Source: an uncultured Clostridia bacterium (GTDB lineage: Bacteria; Bacillota; Clostridia; Oscillospirales; Acutalibacteraceae). From it: a DNA stretch of 64,000 nt. The notes under the pieces are model-generated. The model was not told where the DNA came from. It saw nothing but the letters and a program-made list of their open reading frames with translations, and did not search any database. Position 1 is the stretch's first letter. Each line of letters starts with the position of its first letter. Made by a program: the position numbers and the translations under genes. Positions 33,622-42,112 of the stretch are shown here, piece after piece. Location of the stretch: positions 30,219 to 94,218 of the forward strand of contig CANPBX010000003.1 in NCBI GenBank assembly GCA_947572385.1. Reading direction: 5' to 3'.

Positions 33622-34690
33622 TCCGAGCCTCCTCCATTCCCAGCTCTATGAGCCTGTCAAGGAGCTGGGAGTAGCTGAGCCCGCCGTGCATCCAAAGCTT
33701 CGGGTACATACTGATAGAGGTAAAGCCGGGCATGGTGTTTATCTCGTTGAGCACCACCTGCCGGTCCTTACGGGTCACAAAGAAGTCCACCCGCGCAAGG
33801 CCGGAACAGCCCAGGAGCCTGTAGACCTTCACCGCCGTCTCCCGCACCTTTTCAGCCACATCCTCTGGAAGCCGGGCCGGGATATACAGCTGGCTGGTGC
33901 CGTTCACATACTTGTCGTCATAGTCGTAGAACTGGGCCGAAGCGCCGATCTCGCCTACACAGGAGGCCTCTGCCCCGGGCCTTGTGCCCAGCACAGCTAC
34001 CTCCACCTCCTGGCCGTCTATCCCCTGCTCCACTATGACCTTGCCGTCCTCAAGGGAAGCCCTCTCAATGGCGGCAGGCAGGTCCTCGGGCCTATCCACC
34101 TTGCTTACCCCCACCGACGAGCCGGCATTAGCGGGCTTCACAAAAATCGGGAAGTCCAGCCGGGCCTGTATCTTGTTGAGCACCACCTCCGGCGCGGCAC
34201 GATAGCGGTCGGCATAAAACCAAAGGTAGTGTGCCTGATTTATGTCTGTATTAGACAGGAGCGTATGCGTTATGGCCTTATCCATACATACTGCGGAGCT
34301 GGTAACATGGCACCCCACATATGGTACTCCCGCCAGCTGGAATAGCCCCTGTATAGAGCCGTCCTCACCGTTTTTGCCGTGAAGGGCCGGGAACACACAG
34401 TCTATATGTACCGTGCGCGGGCCGCCCTCGCCAAGGGTCACCAGGCCGTGAACAGTAGGGTCCGGGGCCAGAAAAGCCGGGACAGACTCATTAAGCCATC
34501 TCCCATCCCCCAGGCCCTCCACCGGGCCGTCATACAGGAGCCACTGACCCTCCTTAGTAATCCCCACCTGATGTATATCGTACTTCTCCCTATCCAGATT
34601 CTCAATTATGGACGCCGCAGACATCAGCGACACCTCGTGCTCCGAGGACTTCCCGCCGAAAATTACAGCCAGTTGAAGCTTGTTGCTCAT
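33614..34690 (-). CDS. ddl: D-alanine--D-alanine ligase
   Basis: ATP-grasp ligase making the D-Ala-D-Ala dipeptide of peptidoglycan, about 358 residues. Features: LAVIFGGKSSEHEVSLMSA, FPALHGKNGEDGSIQGLFQ, IFVKPANAGSSVGVSKV, and the metal-binding NEINTMPGFTSISMYPKLW. The omega-loop DDKYVNGTSQ is of the D-Ala-D-Ala type, not that of VanA-type D-Ala-D-Lac ligases. The ATG at 34690 (MSNKLQLAVIFGG) is preferred over the upstream TTG at 34699. First gene of the unit. Confidence 0.94.
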   Translation of the reverse strand: MSNKLQLAVIFGGKSSEHEVSLMSAASIIENLDREKYDIHQVGITKEGQWLLYDGPVEGLGDGRWLNESVPAFLAPDPTVHGLVTLGEGGPRTVHIDCVFPALHGKNGEDGSIQGLFQLAGVPYVGCHVTSSAVCMDKAITHTLLSNTDINQAHYLWFYADRYRAAPEVVLNKIQARLDFPIFVKPANAGSSVGVSKVDRPEDLPAAIERASLEDGKVIVEQGIDGQEVEVAVLGTRPGAEASCVGEIGASAQFYDYDDKYVNGTSQLYIPARLPEDVAEKVRETAVKVYRLLGCSGLARVDFFVTRKDRQVVLNEINTMPGFTSISMYPKLWMHGGLSYSQLLDRLIELGMEEARNG

Positions 34691-34768
34691 GGGTATCAAC
34701 TCATTTCAGAAATTTTCGATAGTGTTATAATTAAGAGGCGTTTCACCTCTTTTAAGTGCGTTTACAGT

Positions 34769-34797
34769 ATTATACTATAGAAACTCGGATTTCGCAA
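34769..34797 (-). promoter_or_regulatory. Promoter of ddl-murI-ywiB-argS
   Basis: TTGCGA (34792-34797) and TATAAT (34769-34774) on the minus strand, 17-base spacer. The leader of about 70 bases contains an AAGAGG...CCTCTT inverted repeat (34735-34753). Confidence 0.68.
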
Positions 34798-34806
34798 CCA
34801 TTCCCA

Positions 34807-34841
34807 CAAAAAAAGAGCGCCGGTCCATAGACCGGCGCCCC
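34807..34841 (-). terminator. Terminator of the toroid-like gene
   Basis: GGCGCCGGTC / GACCGGCGC stem followed by seven T on the minus strand. Confidence 0.88.
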
Positions 34842-34852
34842 TGGCAAAGCTG

Positions 34853-35776
34853 TCATCTGAGGACAGGCAGGGAGAAATCCAGCCTGCCAAACCTTCTTAA
34901 GATATTCATGTCCCGGGTTATAAAGTGGGCCCCCCAATAGTAATTCCCCACAGTCTGCTCCGGGAGGCACCACCGCTTGCCCTCCGGGTGCGGGGTGCTT
35001 TTTTCATAGGCCTCCAGGTCCTCGGGGGAGGCAAACTGAAATTCACCTGTATCCACCAGCCTGTCAACTATTGTGTCCAGATTCAGCTCCACTGCACGCC
35101 TGCACTCCGGGTAATAGCTGCTTTCCGGCGAGCCCACAAAATATACCGGCAGCGGCAGCCATGAGGCCCAGTTGTCGGGGTCATAGGACTTTATATCCAG
35201 GGCCTCAGGGTCATAGTCCGGGTAGCCCTCAAGGAGCACCTGGCTGCAGTCCTTATACCTGTCCCTCAGTCCCGCCGCCTTTTTGTAAATATCACTGCCC
35301 TGCTCCCCATATCTGAGAATAAAGTCAGAAAGGCGCTTTGTCACCCCGATATCAGCCTCCGTAGCCTTCCCCGGGTCGAAATGAAACCACGGCATATGTG
35401 CATAGTCGTTATTGCCGGGTATGCCCTGCATACCCACCCAGCCGGACTCAAGCATATACACGCCGGAGTCCAGGTACTTCATTATCCCGGCTATAATAGA
35501 ACTCCCTGCTCCACCGGCAGGCTCCTCCACAATATCCAGATAGTCAAGGGCAATACACACTGTATATGGGGATGAATTGGGGTTCCAGTTATTGCACTCA
35601 ATATTGTGCCCAAAGCCGCCGTCCTCATTTTGATAGCCTGACAGTACCCTTAGAAAATCATCACCGCTGCCGCTTTCAAAGAGATATTTCCACATGGCAT
35701 AGTCAAGGGGCCTTGCGTTTCGGTAGACAAGCCTTCTCAGCCTGAAGAACTCCTCAAGAGATATTTTCTTTGTCAA
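34853..35776 (-). CDS. Alpha/alpha-toroid (prenyltransferase/terpene-cyclase-like) protein
   Basis: 307-residue soluble protein. SGYQNEDGGFGHNIE near residue 45-60 is the QxxDGGFG signature of alpha/alpha-toroid proteins such as squalene-hopene cyclases and protein prenyltransferases; Trp- and Asp-rich segments recur, and the protein ends with NYYWGAHFITRDMNIL. It is much shorter than cyclases and has no DxDD motif, so catalytic activity is not implied. TTG start 7 bases after GGAGG. Stands alone between the hydrogenase operon and ddl. Function unknown. Confidence 0.75.
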   Translation of the reverse strand: MTKKISLEEFFRLRRLVYRNARPLDYAMWKYLFESGSGDDFLRVLSGYQNEDGGFGHNIECNNWNPNSSPYTVCIALDYLDIVEEPAGGAGSSIIAGIMKYLDSGVYMLESGWVGMQGIPGNNDYAHMPWFHFDPGKATEADIGVTKRLSDFILRYGEQGSDIYKKAAGLRDRYKDCSQVLLEGYPDYDPEALDIKSYDPDNWASWLPLPVYFVGSPESSYYPECRRAVELNLDTIVDRLVDTGEFQFASPEDLEAYEKSTPHPEGKRWCLPEQTVGNYYWGAHFITRDMNILRRFGRLDFSLPVLR

Positions 35777-35794
35777 CTTTTGCCCTCCTCAAAA

Positions 35795-35830
35795 TACAGA
35801 ACAGGCGGCCTGACATCTCGGTCGCCTGTA
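35795..35830 (-). terminator. Probable terminator of the hydrogenase operon
   Basis: ACAGGCG / CGCCTGT inverted repeat with a 15-base loop, followed by TCTGTATTTTG on the minus strand, 19 bases after the hndD stop. Confidence 0.5.
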
Positions 35831-35848
35831 TAAGTTATTTTATTACTC

Positions 35849-37591
35849 TTAGAACTTGTTCCCGCGCTTCACATAGGTGGTGTGCAGTATCTCGTGGGCC
35901 TTATGGCTCCCGGGCTCGCCCAGGAACTCCTCATAGCACTTCTTCACCACGGGGTTATCGTGGGACTTGCGCAGAGGCATGTTTGCGTCCTGGTCGTAGA
36001 GGGCCTTTGCCCTGAGCGCCTTGATGTCGTTATATGCCCAGTCATTGGCACTGCGCACAGGCTGGCCGCCGCCGTTGACACAGCCGCCGGGGCAGCACAT
36101 AATCTCTATGAACTGGTAGTCGGCTTCACCGGCCTTGACCTTCTTCAGTATCTCGTTGGCATTCTTCAGGCCACTGACAACAGCCACCTTCACATCCATG
36201 CCGGCAACATTGTACACGGCCTCCTTAATGCCCTGAGTGCCGCGAATCTCCTTATACTCCACGGACTCCTGGCTCTCGCCGGTGAGCACGTCGGCAGCGG
36301 TCCTAAGGGCCGCCTCCATAACGCCGCCGGTAGCGCCGAAGATGACCGCAGCGCCGGTGGACTCGCCCATCTGCTCGTCAAACTTCTCGTCCGGCAGGGC
36401 GTTGAAGTTCAGCTGGGCCTTCTTGATAAGCCGGGCAAGCTCCCTGGTGGTAAGGCTGATGTCCACGTCGGGCATACCTGCCGCGTCCTCGTCGTCCCGC
36501 TTTATCTCGAACTTCTTCGCCACGCAGGGCATGACGGAGACAGAGACGATCTTCTGGGGGTCGATGCCCTCCTTCTCGGCGTACCAGGTCTTTATCAGGG
36601 CGCCGGTCATGTTCTGGGGGGACTTGCAGCTGGACAGATGGTCGATAAGGTCGGGATAGTAGTGCTCGCAGAACTTTATCCAGCCCGGGGAGCAGGAGGT
36701 TATCATGGGCAGCACGCCGCCGTTCTTCACCCTGTCGATGAACTCGTGGGCCTCCTCCATGATGGTCATATCCGCGCCGAAGTCGGTGTCGAACACCTTG
36801 TCAAAGCCCAGCCTTCTAAGGGCCGCGGCCATCTTGCCCTCCACGTTGGTGCCAATGGGCAGGCCGAACTCCTCGCCCAGGGCCGCGCGCACGGCGGGGG
36901 CGGTCTGGACTATCACTATCTTCTCGGGGTCGTTGATGGCCTCGATCACATCGTGGGTATTGTCGTGCTCAGTCAGCGCGCCGGTGGGGCAGCTTACAAT
37001 GCACTGCCCGCAGGCTACGCAGGCCACGTTATTCAGGGGCTGCTCAAAGGCGCAGCCTATCTCTGTGTCGAAGCCGCGGTTATTCGCGCCGATAACTGAA
37101 ACATGCTGGTTCTGGCAGGCCGCCACACACCTGCGGCAGAGCACGCACTTGGCGTTGTTGCGCTCCAGGTAAGGTGTGGTAAGGTCCTTATTGCCCGCGG
37201 GCAGCGCGCCCTCAAAGCGGCTGTCCTCCTCAATGCCCATGTCCGCGCAGAGCTTCTGCAGCTCGCAGTTGCCGCTGCGCTCGCAGGTCAGGCACTTGCG
37301 CTCGTGTACGCTGAGCAGCAGCTCCAGGGTCATCTTCCTGGACTCCTGGACCTTTGGCGAGTTGGTGAACACCTCCATGCCCTCATCCACCGGGTACACG
37401 CAGGCGGCGCAGAGGGAGCGGGCCCCCTTCACCTCCACCATGCACATACGGCAGGCGCCTATCTGGTTGATGTCCTTCAGGTAGCACAGCGTGGGGATGT
37501 CCACCCCGGCATAGCGGGCGGCCTCAAGGATCGTTGAATCCTTCGGCACCTGATAGTCCACGCCGTTTATCTTTACGTTGACCATATCCAT
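35849..37591 (-). CDS. hndD: [FeFe] hydrogenase catalytic subunit, bifurcating type
   Basis: Catalytic subunit of an NAD(P)/ferredoxin-linked [FeFe] hydrogenase, 580 residues. Domains: N-terminal [2Fe-2S] (C36, C47, C50, C64), His-ligated [4Fe-4S] (H96, C100, C103, C109), two [4Fe-4S] in CVLCRRCVAAC and CVACGQCIVSC, then the H-cluster domain with L1 ITSCSPGW (C300, S301), L2 VMPCVAKKFE (C356) and L3 EIMCCPGGCVNGGGQP. L1 reads TSCSP rather than textbook TSCCP. The C-terminal small-subunit domain is fused. Last gene of the five-gene operon; HydE/F/G maturases are not in the window. AAGGAGG precedes the ATG. Confidence 0.95.
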   Translation of the reverse strand: MDMVNVKINGVDYQVPKDSTILEAARYAGVDIPTLCYLKDINQIGACRMCMVEVKGARSLCAACVYPVDEGMEVFTNSPKVQESRKMTLELLLSVHERKCLTCERSGNCELQKLCADMGIEEDSRFEGALPAGNKDLTTPYLERNNAKCVLCRRCVAACQNQHVSVIGANNRGFDTEIGCAFEQPLNNVACVACGQCIVSCPTGALTEHDNTHDVIEAINDPEKIVIVQTAPAVRAALGEEFGLPIGTNVEGKMAAALRRLGFDKVFDTDFGADMTIMEEAHEFIDRVKNGGVLPMITSCSPGWIKFCEHYYPDLIDHLSSCKSPQNMTGALIKTWYAEKEGIDPQKIVSVSVMPCVAKKFEIKRDDEDAAGMPDVDISLTTRELARLIKKAQLNFNALPDEKFDEQMGESTGAAVIFGATGGVMEAALRTAADVLTGESQESVEYKEIRGTQGIKEAVYNVAGMDVKVAVVSGLKNANEILKKVKAGEADYQFIEIMCCPGGCVNGGGQPVRSANDWAYNDIKALRAKALYDQDANMPLRKSHDNPVVKKCYEEFLGEPGSHKAHEILHTTYVKRGNKF

Positions 37592-37606
37592 ATTCGGTGT
37601 TCCTCC

Positions 37607-39397
37607 TTATTTCTTCACGACGGCCTGGAACTTGCACTTCTCCATACACACGCCGCACTTGATGCACTTGCTGGTATCAATCACATGAGGCTCCTTGACC
37701 TTGCCGGAGATAGCCCCAACAGGGCAGTTACGGGCGCAGAGGGTGCAGCCCTTGCACTTTTCGGCCTCGATATGGAAGTTGGTCAGAGCCTTGCAGGCCC
37801 CGGCGGGGCAGCGGTGCTCGGTGACGTGGGCCACATACTCGTCCCTAAAATACTTCAGGGTGGAGAGCACCGGGTTCGGGGCCGTCTGGCCCAGGCCGCA
37901 CAGGGAGTTCTCCTTGATGTAGTAGCACAGCTCCTCCAGCTTGTCTATGTCCTCAAGGGTGCCCTTGCCGGAGGTTATCTTGTCGAGGATCTCCAGAAGG
38001 CGCTTTGTGCCCACCCGGCAGGGGGTACACTTGCCGCAGCTCTCGTCAACGGTGAACTCCAGGAAGAACTTGGCGATGTCCACCATACAGGTGGTCTCGT
38101 CCATGACTATCAGTCCGCCGGAGCCCATCATGGAGCCGATGGCGATAAGGTTGTCGTAGTCGATGGGGGTGTCGATAAGGCTGGCGGGTATGCAGCCGCC
38201 GGAGGGGCCGCCGGTCTGGGCCGCCTTGAAGGTGTGGCCGCCTGGGACGCCGCCGCCGATGTCCTCAACTACCTCGCGGAGGGTAGTGCCCATGGGCACC
38301 TCAACGAGGCCGGTGTTGGTTATCTTGCCGCCCAGAGCGAAGACCTTGGTGCCCGGGGACTTCTCGGTGCCGATGGACTTGAACCAGTCCGCGCCCTTTA
38401 GGATTATCTGGGGGATATTGGCATAGGTCTCCACGTTGTTGAGCACCGTGGGCTTGCCGAACAGGCCCTTTAAGGCAGGGAACGGGGGCCGCACCCTGGG
38501 CTCGCCGCGCTTGCCTTCAATGGAGGTCATCAGCGCCGTCTCCTCGCCGCAGACGAAGGCGCCCGCGCCCAGGCGGATGTCGATGTCAAAGTCAAAGCCG
38601 GAGTCAAAGATGTTCTTGCCCAGCAGGCCGTACTCCCTTGCCTGGTCGATGGCTATCTGCAGGCGCTTTACCGCGATGGGGTACTCTGCGCGGATGTAGA
38701 TATAGCCCTGGGACGCGCCGATGGCATAGCCCGCGATGGCCATGGCCTCCAGCACGCTGTGGGGGTCGCCCTCCAGTACCGAGCGGTCCATGAACGCGCC
38801 CGGGTCGCCCTCGTCGGCGTTGCAGCAGGCGTACTTCTGGTCGGCCTGATTGGCAGCCGCAAACTTCCACTTGAGGCCCGTGGGGAAGCCCGCGCCGCCG
38901 CGGCCGCGAAGTCCGGAGGCCAGCATTGTGTCTATTACCTGCTGGGGGGTCATCTCGGTGAGCACCTTGCCAAGGGCCGCGTAGCCGTCCTGGGCGATGT
39001 ACTCGTCGATGACCTCGGGATTGATAACGCCGCAGTTGCGCAGGGCTATGCGCATCTGCTTTGCGTAGAAGGTGGTCTCGTTAAGGGACTTGGTGGTATT
39101 CTCGTCCACCACGGTCTCCTGATACAGGAGCCTTGTGACGATACGGCCCTTCAAAAGATGCTCGGAAACTATCTCCGGCACGTCCTCGGGGGTGACGCGG
39201 CTATAGAACGCGCCCTCGGGGTAGACCACCATGATGGGGCCAAGCGCGCACAGGCCAAAGCAGCCGGTGCGGATCACGTTTACTTCCTTGTCCAGGCCCT
39301 GGGCCTTTATCTCCTCGTTGAGCTTCTCGATTATCTGCTCACTGTTTGAGGAGGTGCAGCCGGTGCCGCCGCAAACCAGCACATTGGATCGAAACAT
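37607..39397 (-). CDS. hndC: Bifurcating hydrogenase NuoF-like flavoprotein subunit
   Basis: FMN- and NAD(P)-binding subunit, 596 residues. Order: thioredoxin-like [2Fe-2S] domain (CGGTGCTSSNSE, TGCFGLCALGP), NuoF core with FMN/NADH loop GRGGAGFPTGLKW and VCGEETALMTSIEG, the [4Fe-4S] motif ESCGKCTPCRVGTKR, and two C-terminal ferredoxin clusters (CKGCTLCARNCP, CIKCGVCMEKC). This is the site where electrons are combined or split between NAD(P)H and ferredoxin in HydABC/HndABCD enzymes. The ATG at 39397 follows GGAGG by 8 bases; the longer frame to 39412 starts inside that site. Confidence 0.95.
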   Translation of the reverse strand: MFRSNVLVCGGTGCTSSNSEQIIEKLNEEIKAQGLDKEVNVIRTGCFGLCALGPIMVVYPEGAFYSRVTPEDVPEIVSEHLLKGRIVTRLLYQETVVDENTTKSLNETTFYAKQMRIALRNCGVINPEVIDEYIAQDGYAALGKVLTEMTPQQVIDTMLASGLRGRGGAGFPTGLKWKFAAANQADQKYACCNADEGDPGAFMDRSVLEGDPHSVLEAMAIAGYAIGASQGYIYIRAEYPIAVKRLQIAIDQAREYGLLGKNIFDSGFDFDIDIRLGAGAFVCGEETALMTSIEGKRGEPRVRPPFPALKGLFGKPTVLNNVETYANIPQIILKGADWFKSIGTEKSPGTKVFALGGKITNTGLVEVPMGTTLREVVEDIGGGVPGGHTFKAAQTGGPSGGCIPASLIDTPIDYDNLIAIGSMMGSGGLIVMDETTCMVDIAKFFLEFTVDESCGKCTPCRVGTKRLLEILDKITSGKGTLEDIDKLEELCYYIKENSLCGLGQTAPNPVLSTLKYFRDEYVAHVTEHRCPAGACKALTNFHIEAEKCKGCTLCARNCPVGAISGKVKEPHVIDTSKCIKCGVCMEKCKFQAVVKK

Positions 39398-39427
39398 AGT
39401 TGAAACCTCCAATTATAATGATATCTC

Positions 39428-39808
39428 TTACTTCGCGCCGATAGCGTTGGCGCCGATGGTGTACTCTGTGACCACGTTGCCGTTGACCAGGTGGTCGTTG
39501 ACAACGCGCACGGCCTTCTCGGCGGTCATCTTAACATAGGTGACCTTCTCCTTGCCGGGGGTGATTATCTCCACCACAGGCTCGTACTGGCAGATGCCTA
39601 TGCAGCCGGTCTGGGTCACCATAGTGTCCCTAAGGCCGCGCTTGTTCACTTCCTCAACAAAGGCGTTGAGCACGGGGCGGGCTCCGGCGGCGATCCCGCA
39701 GGTCGCCATGCCCACCAGCACCCGGGTCTCTGCCTCGGCGTTCTCGCGGATATTTACGGCAGCCCGGGCCTTGTCCCGGATAGCCTGAAGTTCTGCTAAG
39801 GATTTCAT
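39428..39808 (-). CDS. hndB: HndB-like thioredoxin-fold ferredoxin subunit
   Basis: 126-residue protein of the [2Fe-2S] thioredoxin-like ferredoxin family that accompanies NADP-reducing hydrogenases. Cysteines lie in ATCGIAAGA and TQTGCIGICQYEP: only three, where canonical members have four, so cluster binding is uncertain, though I know the CGIAAGA form from other HndB proteins. Its ATG overlaps the stop of the preceding HATPase gene (ATGA). Confidence 0.88.
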   Translation of the reverse strand: MKSLAELQAIRDKARAAVNIRENAEAETRVLVGMATCGIAAGARPVLNAFVEEVNKRGLRDTMVTQTGCIGICQYEPVVEIITPGKEKVTYVKMTAEKAVRVVNDHLVNGNVVTEYTIGANAIGAK

Positions 39809-40395
39809 ATATCTGTTGCTCCTTCCTGAGTGTCTTTAGTCAAAAGCTCGCTTGTGTTCTCACTGAGATAGTCGTTCACCCACCCCGTCACGTCCGGCAG
39901 GTTCAGGGGCACGTCCTCCCCAAGGACCGTGCGAAGCTCCCTGGTGTCAAGGGCAAACTCCCTGCGCTCCTCCCCCCGGGGCCTATAGCCCCTGGTATAG
40001 AGGAAGTCAAGGTCCGGGTTCATCATCACCAGCATACTGACGGTGCCGTTGATGTCCCCGAGGGGTATCATGTCCACGCTGGAGGGTCTAAAGACGGCGG
40101 TGGTGGTGGTGCCCGCCCCAAGGGTGGACTCGATGGAGAACCGCCCGCCGGTCATCTCCGCCTCCATCTTGAAAAGCGGCACCCCAAGCCCAACGCTCCG
40201 GGTAGTCCGGGTGGTGAAAAAGGGGTCGGTGACATGCTCCACCTGCTCGGGGGTCATCCCCCGGCCGTTATCGCCTATGGAGATGCTGAGCTCGTCTAAG
40301 TCCTCATCCTCCTCCACCGTTATGGTGATAAGGCTTGCCCCCGCGGAGATGGAGTTCTGGGCGATGTCCATTACGTTAAGTGAAAGCTCACGCAT
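39805..40395 (-). CDS. HATPase-domain protein inside the hydrogenase operon
   Basis: 196-residue ATP-binding protein of the GHKL fold: N-box MDIAQNSISAGAS, G1 DNGRGM, F-box DPFFTTR and G2 GLGVPLFK. It has no histidine-phosphotransfer domain, sensor or membrane segment, so it is not an ordinary sensor kinase. A gene of this kind regularly separates hndA and hndB in Clostridial bifurcating-hydrogenase operons (my recollection); its job is unknown but ATP-dependent regulation or assembly is plausible. The C-terminal 80 residues have no recognised domain. Confidence 0.88.
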   Translation of the reverse strand: MRELSLNVMDIAQNSISAGASLITITVEEDEDLDELSISIGDNGRGMTPEQVEHVTDPFFTTRTTRSVGLGVPLFKMEAEMTGGRFSIESTLGAGTTTTAVFRPSSVDMIPLGDINGTVSMLVMMNPDLDFLYTRGYRPRGEERREFALDTRELRTVLGEDVPLNLPDVTGWVNDYLSENTSELLTKDTQEGATDI

Positions 40396-40400
40396 GGGCT

Positions 40401-40898
40401 TTACTCCGCGTACTTCTCCAGTATGCCGTCCACGTCCTCGGGGGCCAGGCGGCCGTACACGTCCTCGTTTATCATCATGACGGGAGCCAGGCCGCAGGCG
40501 CCTATGCAGCGGCAGGCGGTGAGGGAGAAGAGCCCGTCCTCAGTGCACTCCTCAGGCTGGATGTGCAGCTTCTCAACTATCCTGTCCAGCACCTTGTCGG
40601 AGCCCTTTACATAGCAGGCCGTGCCAAGGCACACGGAGATGTGGTTGCGCCCCTTGGGCGTAAGGCTGAACTGTGAGTAGAACGTGGAAACGCCGTAGAC
40701 CTCCTCAAGGGAGACCCCAAGGCCGTCGGCGATCTTTTTCTGCACCTCCATGGGCAGGTAGCCGTAGATATCCTGGGCCTGGTGCAGCGCGGGCATGACG
40801 GCCCCCGCCTGGCCCTGCAGGCTGGCTATGACCTCCTCGAGCTTACGGGCCTGCTCGGGAGTATCATGGAAGGGCAGAGTGCTGATACGTTTTTGCAT
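40401..40898 (-). CDS. hndA: Bifurcating hydrogenase NuoE-like [2Fe-2S] subunit
   Basis: 165-residue thioredoxin-like [2Fe-2S] ferredoxin subunit (NuoE/24-kDa family). The ligand pattern is complete: SVCLGTACYVKG (CX4C) and TACRCIGACGLAP (CX3C). It passes electrons between the NuoF-like flavoprotein and the rest of the complex. First structural gene of the hydrogenase operon; the ATG at 40898 follows AAAGGAAG by 11 bases. A longer in-frame start at 40946 has no ribosome binding site. The upstream 165-base gap contains repeats that look regulatory. Confidence 0.93.
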   Translation of the reverse strand: MQKRISTLPFHDTPEQARKLEEVIASLQGQAGAVMPALHQAQDIYGYLPMEVQKKIADGLGVSLEEVYGVSTFYSQFSLTPKGRNHISVCLGTACYVKGSDKVLDRIVEKLHIQPEECTEDGLFSLTACRCIGACGLAPVMMINEDVYGRLAPEDVDGILEKYAE

Positions 40899-40961
40899 AA
40901 ATCGACCATCTTCCTTTCTTCTTACATCGTAAGTTAAATATATCAAATCAGACAGGGTTTA

Positions 40962-40980
40962 TAATTCCAAAAAGGAATTA
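40962..40980. promoter_or_regulatory. Inverted repeat upstream of hndA, possible operator
   Basis: TAATTCC - AAAAA - GGAATTA, a perfect 7-bp dyad. On the minus strand it overlaps a TATAAA -10-like box with no good -35, as in an activator-dependent or repressor-blocked promoter. Confidence 0.45.
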
Positions 40981-41042
40981 AAAGTAAAAGAACAACAATT
41001 TCCAACAAATTTCACTTGAAGACCTGGTTATAGTTACCAAAA

Positions 41043-41064
41043 TATCGATATATTCTATCGATAT
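41043..41064. repeat. Direct repeat TATCGATAT x2 between sensor module and hydrogenase operon
   Basis: Two exact copies of the near-palindromic TATCGATAT (41043-41051 and 41056-41064), 13 bases apart centre to centre, so offset by a little over one helical turn. The second touches the PHP stop codon. Candidate binding site for a regulator of hndA-D. Confidence 0.45.
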
Positions 41065-41783
41065 CACTTTCCCGATAGCAGCCTGAGCACCGCCACCACG
41101 GATCTCTCCGGCAGCTCTATACTGTGCGGCACAGATGTGGCCAGCGTGTCCAGGTAGTGGCTGTCCGAGTCCCGCACTATCCCCATGGAGCGCAGCTCCG
41201 GGTACATCCCCGCCACCTCTGCCAGATCCGCCTCCCTTGTGACCTCGGCGAAGGCATACCCACCCTCCGGCGGTATGCTTCCAAGGGCCGCGGTTATGCT
41301 GTAGGAGTCCCTGTCCACGTGGGCGGGGAAGGCCGTGCCGCCGTACTGCTCACAGAGGGCCTTCACCTGGTCCGCGCCGATATACGAAGCCACCAGCAGC
41401 AGGTCAGGGAGAGTCCCCACCAGCTCGTCGTTCTCGTTCAAAACCCGCTGCTCGCCGAAGATCTCCGGCTTATTCTTTATATGGGGCATATTATCATATA
41501 TGTACCTGTCGAACTCCATAGCACCCTCCAGGCTTTCAAAAAGGCAGACAATATGCGCCTCCTCGCTGGTGCACAGCTCCATGCCCGGTATCGCCACTAT
41601 GCCCGCCTCCTCCGCTGCTTTAAGCACCGCCGGGGCGTTCCTGCAGGTGTTATGGTCGGTGATGGCAATTATCTCAAGGCCCGAGATCTGCGCCATGCCC
41701 ACGATATTATTGGGGGTCATGTCGTTGTCGCCGCAGGGGGACAGGCAGGAGTGTATATGGAAGTCGTAGGGATACGCGCTCAT
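41064..41783 (-). CDS. PHP-domain phosphoesterase
   Basis: 239-residue metal-dependent phosphoesterase of the PHP family (TrpH/YciV-like). Metal ligands are all present: YDFHIHSCLSPCG, IAITDHNT, IPGMELCTSEEAHIV, FPAHVDR and DSDSHYLD. Such enzymes release phosphate from nucleotides or 3',5'-bisphosphonucleosides. It is the last gene of the HydS-like module, overlapping the DRTGG gene by an ATGA. In this context it may make or destroy a small-molecule signal; that is speculation. Confidence 0.88.
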   Translation of the reverse strand: MSAYPYDFHIHSCLSPCGDNDMTPNNIVGMAQISGLEIIAITDHNTCRNAPAVLKAAEEAGIVAIPGMELCTSEEAHIVCLFESLEGAMEFDRYIYDNMPHIKNKPEIFGEQRVLNENDELVGTLPDLLLVASYIGADQVKALCEQYGGTAFPAHVDRDSYSITAALGSIPPEGGYAFAEVTREADLAEVAGMYPELRSMGIVRDSDSHYLDTLATSVPHSIELPERSVVAVLRLLSGK

Positions 41784-42112
41784 TTCAGCAGGCCGTGGAC
41801 CTGCACGGCGGTGTCATACAGGTTTGGCCCGCAGCCGTACACCGGGATGCCCTGCATATCGGCCCGGTTTTTGGCGTCGGCGTCCAGGGCCGAATCCTCG
41901 CAGAGCACTATGCAGCTGGTGTCCGCCAGGGCCGCCACCGCTATGGCGTTTAGATTCCCCATCACCGTCAGCCATACGTTCCCCGCCTGGGCCCGGCCCA
42001 TTACCCAGCTGAGAAGGTCTCCCACATAGCAGCCGTCTGCCTCGTTGTCCTGGCCGTCCTCACCGGCCAGAAGCTTCCAGCCGAGAGCCCCGGCCATCTC
42101 TTTGACCGTCAT
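41780..42112 (-). CDS. DRTGG-domain protein (first copy)
   Basis: 110-residue stand-alone DRTGG domain, starting MTVKEMAGALGWKLLAG. DRTGG domains occur next to CBS and phosphotransacetylase domains and are thought to bind nucleotide or acyl-phosphate ligands. It keeps the DLLSWVMGRAQAGNVWLT pattern. Overlaps its neighbours on both sides by ATGA, showing tight translational coupling in the module. Confidence 0.8.
   Translation of the reverse strand: MTVKEMAGALGWKLLAGEDGQDNEADGCYVGDLLSWVMGRAQAGNVWLTVMGNLNAIAVAALADTSCIVLCEDSALDADAKNRADMQGIPVYGCGPNLYDTAVQVHGLLK

Noticed and set aside
35882-37099. 405-codon plus-strand frame opposite hndD, and a similar 455-codon one at 42151-43518
   Set aside because: Both are antisense shadows of Fe-S proteins with complete cluster motifs on the minus strand.
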